NCBI RefSeq assembly: GCF_037076565.1
Contig: NZ_AP029028.1
Span: forward strand, 4,526,001 to 4,590,000
Direction: 5' to 3'
Length of the DNA stretch: 64,000 nt
From: Herbaspirillum sp. DW155
GTDB taxonomy: Bacteria > Pseudomonadota > Gammaproteobacteria > Burkholderiales > Burkholderiaceae_D
Shown here: piece after piece, positions 52,726-59,807 of the stretch
Position numbering within the stretch: the stretch's first letter is position 1
How the letters are laid out: every line of letters begins with the position of its first letter
The notes under the pieces: model-generated
The model's input: only the letters and a program-made list of their open reading frames with translations
Databases searched by the model: none
Told to the model about the DNA's origin: nothing
Program-made: the position numbers and the translations under genes

Positions 52726-54249
52726 ATGAAAATCGGCACCCGCCTCGGCGGCTCCTTTCTGCTTGTCACGTTGCTGGCCTGCGTGCTCATTGCAGCTTCC
52801 CTCCTGACACTGAACCGGATCGGGCACCATTGGACCGTCTTTTACGGCACCGTGCTGAGCAAACAGGCTTACGCCACCCAGGGTTACATCAAGCTGGGCG
52901 ATGGCGTGCATGACTTCAAGGACTACGTGATACGCGGCAAGGACTACGACAAGCGCTTCCTCGCCGACATGGATGAGATCGCGCGCCTGACGGCCGAATA
53001 CCGCAAGCTGGGGATTGAGCAGCCCAAGGAAGAAGAGCTGCTCGCGAAGATTGGCACCGGCGAACGCCAGTACCGTGAAGCGCTGGCCAAGGCCCAGTCC
53101 ATGAAAGCGGCCGGCGCGTCGGTGGCCGAGGTCGATGCGGCCATCGCCGGGGCAGACAAGGCCCTGGCTGTCGGCTTTGCGGGCCTGCTGGAGATCGCCC
53201 ATGAGAACGCCAATGGCACCGGCCAGGAAATCTCCCGTGCCATCCACGGCGGGGAGTCCGTCGAACTCGGCGTGGGTGTGGTCGTGGTGCTGCTCGCGAC
53301 GGTATTGGCCGTGCTGGCCACCCGTTCCATCACCCGCCCCTTGCACGAAGCCGTCACCGTCGCCAGGACGGTGGCCACCGGCGACCTCAGCAGCCGTATC
53401 GTGGTAACGCGCAAGGATGAGGCTGGCCAGTTGCTGCAGGCCTTGAAGGAGATGAACACCAGCCTGCAGCGGGTCGTCGGCGGAGTGCGCACCGGCAGCG
53501 ATACCATCGTCACCGCCTCGACCCAGATCGCCGGCGGCAACCTGGACCTGTCGGCGCGTACCGAACAGCAGGCCAGCTCGCTGGAAGAAACGGCGGCGGC
53601 GATGGAGCAGATCACCTCCACCGTACGCCGCAATGCCGATCATGCGCGCCAGGCCAATGCGATGGCGGGCTCGGTGTCGGATGTGGCCTCGCGCAGCGGG
53701 CTGGTGGTATCGGATGTGGTAAGCACCATGGACGAGATCCAGGCGTCGGCGCGCGAGATTGCCGACATCATCAGCGTGATCGACGGCATTGCCTTCCAGA
53801 CCAACATCCTGGCCCTGAATGCGGCAGTGGAAGCGGCACGGGCGGGCGAACAGGGGCGCGGCTTCGCGGTGGTCGCCTCGGAAGTGCGCAGCCTGGCACA
53901 GCGCTCGGCGACAGCGGCCAAGGAGATCAAGGACCTGATCGGCAAATCGGTGGAGAAGGTGGAAGCCGGCAGCCATCTGGTCAAGAATGCGGGGGCGACC
54001 ATCGAAGAGCTGGTGGTGAGCGTGCGCAGCGTGACGCAAATCATGAGCGAGATCTCGGCCGCCAGCGGCGAACAGGAAGCCGGCATCGAACAGGTCAACC
54101 AGGCCATTGCACAGATGGATACGGTGACGCAGCAGAATGCCGCGCTGGTGGAAGAAGCGGCGGCCGCCACGGAAGCGCTCAAGGAACAGGCGCGCAGGCT
54201 GGCGGAGTCGGTGAGCGTGTTTCGGTTGGGGGTGGGGAGGATGGCGTGA
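52726..54249 (+). CDS. Methyl-accepting chemotaxis protein
   Basis: This 507-residue chemoreceptor has TM1 (residues about 10-30), a periplasmic four-helix ligand domain of about 150 residues, TM2 near 185-205, a HAMP domain (RSITRPLHEAVTVARTVATG) and the conserved signalling tip (GIAFQTNILALNAAVEAARA). No C-terminal CheR-binding pentapeptide is seen. The ligand is unknown; position after the hydroxycinnamate operon suggests, but does not show, an aromatic acid sensor. Confidence 0.93.
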   Translation: MKIGTRLGGSFLLVTLLACVLIAASLLTLNRIGHHWTVFYGTVLSKQAYATQGYIKLGDGVHDFKDYVIRGKDYDKRFLADMDEIARLTAEYRKLGIEQPKEEELLAKIGTGERQYREALAKAQSMKAAGASVAEVDAAIAGADKALAVGFAGLLEIAHENANGTGQEISRAIHGGESVELGVGVVVVLLATVLAVLATRSITRPLHEAVTVARTVATGDLSSRIVVTRKDEAGQLLQALKEMNTSLQRVVGGVRTGSDTIVTASTQIAGGNLDLSARTEQQASSLEETAAAMEQITSTVRRNADHARQANAMAGSVSDVASRSGLVVSDVVSTMDEIQASAREIADIISVIDGIAFQTNILALNAAVEAARAGEQGRGFAVVASEVRSLAQRSATAAKEIKDLIGKSVEKVEAGSHLVKNAGATIEELVVSVRSVTQIMSEISAASGEQEAGIEQVNQAIAQMDTVTQQNAALVEEAAAATEALKEQARRLAESVSVFRLGVGRMA

Positions 54250-54359
54250 AGAGGGAAAGATGCGTCGTGCAACTATCGCCGGTGACCTGACGCGGGTTCG
54301 CTTTCAGGCCTGCAAAGGCGGGCCATCGGACATCAGCGCTGGTCAATCCACGGATCGCA

Positions 54360-54830
54360 TCAGCTGGTCGCCGGCTTCATTTGGGCCTCGTCGCCCTTGA
54401 GGGGATAGTCGGGATGCCACGGGGACAGATTCGTCACGAATACCTTGACCTGCCCATTGCGAAGGAAATGTACCGCAAAGTGACCGGCATTCTCCGGCGT
54501 GTATTGTGGCACCGGCACAGTCCAGGACGGCTCCAGCTTTTCTCCGGCACTGTTGTAAGTGCGGACATGGATGGTCGCCATGATCCCCGGTTTCCAGTCA
54601 TGCGGCACAGTGATGCAGCAGACCGCACCACCTCCTGATCCGGCGGCAATATAGCCGCCACCGGAACGCATCCCGGGAATGACGGTGACATCAAAGTCCT
54701 CGATTCCGTGAGCGGTATGGTTGAATGCCTGCATATCCATCGACTCCGTACGTTCCGGTACCTCTCCACATCCATTGAGAAGAAGCAGCAGCGCAAGGAG
54801 CATCGGGCGTACCAAGGGGCCCGTGGACAT
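54360..54830 (-). CDS. DUF3304-family lipoprotein
   Basis: From ATG 54830 the protein is 156 residues with a lipobox LLLLNGC. The mature part has the GGGYIAAGSGGGAVCCITVP segment of DUF3304, a family often found beside type VI secretion lipase effectors. It is downstream of the DUF2235 effector remnant, separated by the 55068-55336 element, so an immunity role is possible by context. Confidence 0.75.
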   Translation of the reverse strand: MSTGPLVRPMLLALLLLLNGCGEVPERTESMDMQAFNHTAHGIEDFDVTVIPGMRSGGGYIAAGSGGGAVCCITVPHDWKPGIMATIHVRTYNSAGEKLEPSWTVPVPQYTPENAGHFAVHFLRNGQVKVFVTNLSPWHPDYPLKGDEAQMKPATS

Positions 54831-55067
54831 TGCGCAAAAATATTTCATTTAAATTATTTATCATTATCCAAGTCATCGGCGGATCACGCCAAAGAAATCC
54901 GCATTCAATCTTCAGCGTTCCCTGGCGTATGCAGCGTTCTCCCATAAGGGCTACCCGCTATCTGACTTTCAGCGTCTTGCCTGATCTGTCGGCCAAGCCG
55001 AGAGGACCGTGCAGGTGGCTTTCCTCTTGCAGAGCATCAGTTCATCAATAGAGACGGGATGCGTTCT

Positions 55068-55336
55068 AGAACCCATTTCATAAATAGGCGTGAGTGCGAG
55101 CGAGTCCGTTTGGGATGAAGTGCAAGGCGCGAATTTGGGTCAAGACTGGGCGTCTTGACCCAAATTCGTAACGCAGCAATTCGCCCAAACGGGCCGCTCC
55201 CTCCGGGTTCTGTCCAGAAAGGGCGCTGGCCGCGTTGCACTCCTTGCGTGTGGCACCGCCACACGACGCGTCGCGCGCCTTGCCAGCGCCCTTTCTGGAC
55301 AGAACGCATCTCACGCCTATTTATGAAATGGGTTCT
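55068..55336. repeat. Structured 269-bp element with 27-bp perfect terminal inverted repeats (copy 2)
   Basis: Terminal arms 55068-55094 and 55310-55336 are perfect. Inside are a 17-pair hairpin near 55130-55170 within a longer arm, and a perfect 24-pair stem over 55207-55305 enclosing GCTGGCCGCGTTGCAC (55225-55240) and CGCGCGCCTTGCCAGC (55272-55287). It matches the element at 17797 in these blocks and length, not in its stems. CTAG flanks both ends (55066-55069, 55335-55338), like a four-base target duplication, and the right one supplies the TAG stop of the effector fragment. Confidence 0.88.
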
Positions 55337-56333
55337 AGTTAGGCGCAATAAAGGCATTGGCCTGCAGCTTACGAACCGCTGCGGCGTTGAGGTCGTCAAT
55401 CTTACGGGTCTCTTCTTCCTTCTTGGGGTCGGTCTTGCCGAAGGTATCGACGGAGCGTGTCTGGAAATACAAGGTCGCCGACAACACATGGTCGTGCCAG
55501 CTGGTGAGCATGGTGTCATGGACCAGCAGGTCGAACAGGGCCATCACCTTGTCGGGCAGCGGGCTTTTGCCATTGGAGGCATTGATCCAGGCATCGGCCA
55601 GCGTGACCTGCTCGGGCGTCATCACAGGACGTTCCGGTTGGTAGGAGAGCTTTTGGCCAGAGCGATCCATGAATGCGGTCGGATGCTCGTCAACGTACTT
55701 CTGCCATTTCATCTTCCGTTCGGGTTCGTCGTCCTGCTGTTTCTGGTAGCGGGCCCGCTGCTTTACGACTTCCTGGGCCTCCTTGTCCAGGCGCTCCCAG
55801 ACGCTGACAAAGGGGCGATGCACTTCCAAGACGGTGTTTGGCATGTTCCGGGTTTCATCATCCTGAGCCGCAAACAGCTCTGCCATAGCGCGGCCATAAG
55901 CTTCACGATCGGTCGAGGCCGTGCGGCGCGCCTCTGCGAACGCCTTCTCCGCACGTTCACGCCGTTCGCGCCGTTGATCCTGGGCAGCGCGCACTGCGTC
56001 TGCATGGGTGGTCACGGATTCGCGGAATTCCTTGGACTGATAGCGCACCGCCAGCCAGGAAATGAAGACGCTCATATGCTTGAGAAAATCCAGGCCTGGC
56101 GTGCGCGGAACGACGTCACGATAGGCGTTGACCAGTTCCATCATGCGGTAGCTGGATTTGTCGTCGACGATGGGAGCAGCTAGTGAGAAACGCTGAAAGG
56201 TAATCGGTTTATAGATTGCGAGATCCTCCATCCTGTCCATCATTGCACCCGAAATCAACGCCTCGTTGAGCATGTCACGCAACGGCACCCGTTGAAGTTC
56301 ACCACGGAAATTGAGCGTACCGTCCGGTGACAT
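55335..56333 (-). CDS. DUF2235 Tle-like effector, C-terminal part (frameshifted from the upstream ORF)
   Basis: This 332-residue frame begins at an ATG inside the end of the preceding gene (MSPDGTLNFRGELQRVPLRD) and continues with MLNEALISGAMM, which is what normally follows the YPG..DVGG part of DUF2235 proteins. It has a coiled-coil region rich in Arg/Glu/Ala (about residues 115-150) and ends at a TAG inside the 55068-55336 element. It is probably the second half of one effector gene separated from 56299-57570 by a one-base shift near 56320. Confidence 0.65.
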   Translation of the reverse strand: MSPDGTLNFRGELQRVPLRDMLNEALISGAMMDRMEDLAIYKPITFQRFSLAAPIVDDKSSYRMMELVNAYRDVVPRTPGLDFLKHMSVFISWLAVRYQSKEFRESVTTHADAVRAAQDQRRERRERAEKAFAEARRTASTDREAYGRAMAELFAAQDDETRNMPNTVLEVHRPFVSVWERLDKEAQEVVKQRARYQKQQDDEPERKMKWQKYVDEHPTAFMDRSGQKLSYQPERPVMTPEQVTLADAWINASNGKSPLPDKVMALFDLLVHDTMLTSWHDHVLSATLYFQTRSVDTFGKTDPKKEEETRKIDDLNAAAVRKLQANAFIAPN

Positions 56334-57570
56334 CCTCACTCGTCCCCGGATACAGATATTGCTCGCCGCGTGTCTTCTCCAGACTATCGAGGCGCTGATA
56401 GAAACGTAGCTCGTGTGCCGCAGCAAAATGCACACAACGCTGTACCGCCGGCGGTATTCCCAAAGGGCGATCGCCATAGTTCTGCTTGATGGAACCTACG
56501 AGGGGAAAGCAACCGATCAGCTTGTTTTCCTCCATGATCGAAGCAACGCTATCGAGTAATCCGACGAATTTGATTTCGATCGGGTTACCTTCAATGGCCA
56601 GGTCCTGTTCGTTGGCACGTTTGTAGATACGCGCCAGTTCATTGACGAAAGCACGCGCGATGACACATCCACGGTCTGCACCAAAGACGCTGACCTGGAT
56701 ACGCTGGACCTTGGGAATCTTTCCCTTGGCATCTTCATAGGCGGCCTTGAACTGGTCCAATGCGGCACTGAGCCTTACATCAACGCCGGTTCCGAAGAGA
56801 CTGGCACTGGCGGCACTGTCGCGCACCATGGGAATGGAATCGGCCACCACATCGGCCATCAACACCTTGGCGGCAGACCAGCTGGCTTTCAGGGGATTTT
56901 TCTTGAGGTCGTACAGAAAACCGCGCAATGATGCCTTGCCACGCATGACCCAGCGATCGCTGCTGGCCATGGTCAGCATTCGCCGGACATTGCCAGGCAA
57001 GGCCTTCGTTTCCTTGATGACGTCCTTGTAGGCTTTGACCACCGGACGGAAAGACATCTCCGTCAACGAATCCTTCAATACTTTACCGCCCATCTTCATC
57101 GGATCAGTAACACCCGTTACTGTCTTGACCGATTTTTCTACGCGATCGTAGCCAGCGATCTTGCTCGCCGCAGACAGGGCTGCGCCCCCGGCATTCTTCG
57201 CAATTTTGGTAGCCGCACGGACGATATCGCGGTTGGCGGCGTCTTCATTGAGTTTTGTACCGAGTCCGGAATAGTAGAACGCATACCAAAACTGATTTGG
57301 CAAGAAATCCCGTCGAGAATCTTTATTGTCTCTGTGTGCTTCCCAAAGCCGACATATATTCGAATAACGGGAAGTTTCAGGATCATCCAGGTCGCGATTT
57401 CGACCAAAACCGTCGAAGAAAAAACCTATATGGATGTCTGCTTGACAGGTTAGAGCCTGCGCTCGTTGGCGGGCGCTGACTGCTGCTCCCATCGCAGTAA
57501 CGACCTTGGGAGGAGTTCTGTCGACAGGATCAGCATTCCTACTCTTGTCATCCTGTTTGGCCTCGGTCAT
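56299..57570 (-). CDS. DUF2235 Tle-like type VI lipase effector, N-terminal part
   Basis: This 423-residue frame starts with IHIGFFFDGFGRNRDLDDPE, then SNICRLWEAH, the hallmark of DUF2235 alpha/beta hydrolases such as Tle1. The nucleophile elbow aligns as VSVFGADRGCVIARAF, where family members usually have GFSRG; the Ser position is Asp here. It ends YLYPGTSEDVTGRYAQFPW then a stop, just where the conserved sequence continues in another frame. Its ATG follows the stop of the DUF3304 lipoprotein gene with no gap. The predicted role is phospholipase toxin delivered by the VgrG upstream. Confidence 0.75.
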   Translation of the reverse strand: MTEAKQDDKSRNADPVDRTPPKVVTAMGAAVSARQRAQALTCQADIHIGFFFDGFGRNRDLDDPETSRYSNICRLWEAHRDNKDSRRDFLPNQFWYAFYYSGLGTKLNEDAANRDIVRAATKIAKNAGGAALSAASKIAGYDRVEKSVKTVTGVTDPMKMGGKVLKDSLTEMSFRPVVKAYKDVIKETKALPGNVRRMLTMASSDRWVMRGKASLRGFLYDLKKNPLKASWSAAKVLMADVVADSIPMVRDSAASASLFGTGVDVRLSAALDQFKAAYEDAKGKIPKVQRIQVSVFGADRGCVIARAFVNELARIYKRANEQDLAIEGNPIEIKFVGLLDSVASIMEENKLIGCFPLVGSIKQNYGDRPLGIPPAVQRCVHFAAAHELRFYQRLDSLEKTRGEQYLYPGTSEDVTGRYAQFPW

Positions 57571-58362
57571 TTACTTCCCCTTACTATCTGATGATGGCAT
57601 CGCCTTAATCTCAGCGATGACACGAGGCGGCAAATTTTTCATTGCTACCGCGAATGCACCAGGCTTTCCCTTGGTGTCTTCCAAAATTTTCTTTACCTGC
57701 GGGTGACCGTCGAAATTCTTACTGACTAACAAGGTGAAATACACATACTGCTCTAGGTCTGCATCATCTGTTAAACGATACTTAATCCACCCCTGCCCCG
57801 CCAATCTTGCGGTCCGTCTAAATACTTCAGCGGAGTTAAGCTGTTCGCCCGGATTAATCCGCTGTCCGTATTTAGTCACGATTTGATAGTTGATAGCGCC
57901 ATAGTTAAAACGCGACCCTCCGAGATCCGACCGAAACTCGGGCTCAATATGACCATCAGGGTAAAAATGCAACCCCAGAATCCTGGTGCCTGAGCCCCCT
58001 TCTATCTTCGTCGGCGAAATATTCACCTTGGTAGTAGACCTAATTTTTTTGATCGGCGCATAAAGGTCCCGCGAAGCGATGTCTGCATCATATGCCTCCC
58101 ATTCCACTTCAAACTCAGTCCCTTTCAATTCATAGCAGCATGACAACCGCCCTTCCCCGGAACCTGGTGGCAAATCGCCTCCGCCAGAACCTTTATTTCC
58201 ATATTTATCCTTGATCACAAAGCGGTCCAGGTTATAGGGCGTGTAATTGAACGCCTCCAGACTCAAGCCGGTATAGGTAGGTTCGGAAGAAAGCCCATCG
58301 CATCCCACCAACGCCACTATCACCGCAACTGCACTGAACAAGGCGACGCCAATTTTTTTCAT
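57571..58362 (-). CDS. DUF3304-family lipoprotein, candidate immunity protein
   Basis: From ATG 58362 the protein is 263 residues with lipobox VIVALVGC. DUF3304 features are LSLEAFNYTPYNLDRF, GSGGGDLPPGSGEGRLSCCY and LGLHFYPDGHIEPEF. It is longer than the 54360 relative. The TAA is immediately followed by the effector ATG, so both are co-translated, which supports an effector-immunity pair at the periplasmic face. Confidence 0.8.
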   Translation of the reverse strand: MKKIGVALFSAVAVIVALVGCDGLSSEPTYTGLSLEAFNYTPYNLDRFVIKDKYGNKGSGGGDLPPGSGEGRLSCCYELKGTEFEVEWEAYDADIASRDLYAPIKKIRSTTKVNISPTKIEGGSGTRILGLHFYPDGHIEPEFRSDLGGSRFNYGAINYQIVTKYGQRINPGEQLNSAEVFRRTARLAGQGWIKYRLTDDADLEQYVYFTLLVSKNFDGHPQVKKILEDTKGKPGAFAVAMKNLPPRVIAEIKAMPSSDSKGK

Positions 58363-58400
58363 CCGATCTCCTGTTATCTTAATTTCCTGTTCACACAGTT

Positions 58401-58809
58401 TCAGCAGAAACATTCATGATCAATCCGCCTCGTCTCCCAGCTTCCGTGAGGGGATCTGGCGTATCTCGGCATCTGCTTGCCGTACTGCGTCACCAGACGT
58501 TGATCAATGGCGCCATAGTTGAAACGAGATCCACCGAGATCAGTTCTGAATTCAGGCTCGATATGACCATCCGGATAAAAATGCAAACCCCTTCACCCGA
58601 ACCAGGTGGCAAATCTCCACCACCTGAACCTTTATTTCCGTATTTGTCTTTGATCACAAAGCGGTCCAGGTTGAAGGCGTGTAGTTGAACGCCTCCAGAC
58701 TCAAGCCGCTATAGGTCGGTTCGGAAGAAAATCCATCATATCCCGTCAGCACTACAAGCATCGCGCCAACAGGAAGTTTCCCTATCATTACCCTCATCTG
58801 CGCATTCAT
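58401..58809 (-). pseudogene. Decayed duplicate of the DUF3304 lipoprotein gene
   Basis: Fragments nearly identical to the 57571 gene occur in shifted frames: LVVLTGYDGFSSEPTYSGLS (lipobox Cys changed to Tyr), then after a frameshift DRFVIKDKYGNKGSGGGDLP, then a jump of about 80 residues to LHFYPDGHIEPEFRTDLGGS, and a truncated end. So it has lost its lipid anchor, an internal block and the C-terminal third. Confidence 0.8.
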
Positions 58810-58856
58810 GGCACGAGCATTTTTCAGCCGCTGGCAACACTGCAACGCGCCTCCGT

Positions 58857-59807
58857 TCATGCCGCCACATGCTGCCTGCCGGCAGGATCTTCCTTCTCCC
58901 ACAAGGGAAGATCGGCCGCATAGATATCATCCGGCAGCCCCTGAATCGCCGCCGCGAAGGCCTTGAACCCAACTGGAGGGTCTTGCAGCAAGGAGGCGAA
59001 GGCAGGATGCCGCCAGGCCGCACCCGAGGTGTACAGGGCCGGCAAGAGGCATTGGATCTGGCGCTCGGTATCGTCTATCCCCGCAGCGCAGAGCTGGTCG
59101 ACATGCGTCTGTATGAACGCTGCCAGCCGTGCGCGCGCCACACGCGCGAGTTCGGGGGCAATCAGCAACTGCAAACGATTGATCAGGGTATCGACCTGGG
59201 AGGCATGCATCAGCTGCGCAAACTGATGGTCATCAAGTTGCACCAATGATCTGCCCAATGCAGGTTCGGACAGGGGCTCCATGCGGTCTGCCTGGCGGCC
59301 CTGGATAAATGTCTGCACACACGCCGTACGGTCCAGGCAGGACAGGTTCGCCAGGGGAGCGCAGAACTGCGCGTGTTGCTGTGGCGTGAGGCAGGCCAGC
59401 CATTGCGGAAGGATGCGGGTATCGTACCAGCGCAACAGCATGGTTTGGCCCTCACTCAGATCCACGGTATGGAACAGCCGTAGATGAGCTGCCAGCGCAT
59501 CAAGCGGTAAGGGTGATGCCATCCAGGACAGGCAAGGATGCTCAAGGCCCATCGACCAGAGCCATTCGCACAGACGCTGCAAGGCGCTGTTGTGCGCGGT
59601 GTCCAGATCGATCAGCAAGGGGGCGATTTCAGGAAGGATGGCTTCTCTCCGTCCTTCGAACAATGAAGCATGACGCACACCCTGCAGGGGCCGCTGCCGG
59701 AATGCGCCCTCCACCGGCGCGCTATCGAGCAGGGCAAAGCGGTGCAGTGGCACTTGCGCGGGCGCATGAAGCCAGTCCAGCAGGGGTTGGCAGGCATGAT
59801 CGGTCAT
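58857..59807 (-). CDS. DUF4123 type VI secretion adaptor/chaperone
   Basis: This 316-residue protein has a DUF4123 region (about residues 20-145) including YALLD-like FALLDSAPV and LAAHLRLFHTVDLSEGQTML, then RWYDTRILPQWL. Such proteins load effectors on VgrG. The ATG overlaps the vgrG stop (ATGA). It should load the DUF2235 effector downstream. Confidence 0.85.
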   Translation of the reverse strand: MTDHACQPLLDWLHAPAQVPLHRFALLDSAPVEGAFRQRPLQGVRHASLFEGRREAILPEIAPLLIDLDTAHNSALQRLCEWLWSMGLEHPCLSWMASPLPLDALAAHLRLFHTVDLSEGQTMLLRWYDTRILPQWLACLTPQQHAQFCAPLANLSCLDRTACVQTFIQGRQADRMEPLSEPALGRSLVQLDDHQFAQLMHASQVDTLINRLQLLIAPELARVARARLAAFIQTHVDQLCAAGIDDTERQIQCLLPALYTSGAAWRHPAFASLLQDPPVGFKAFAAAIQGLPDDIYAADLPLWEKEDPAGRQHVAA

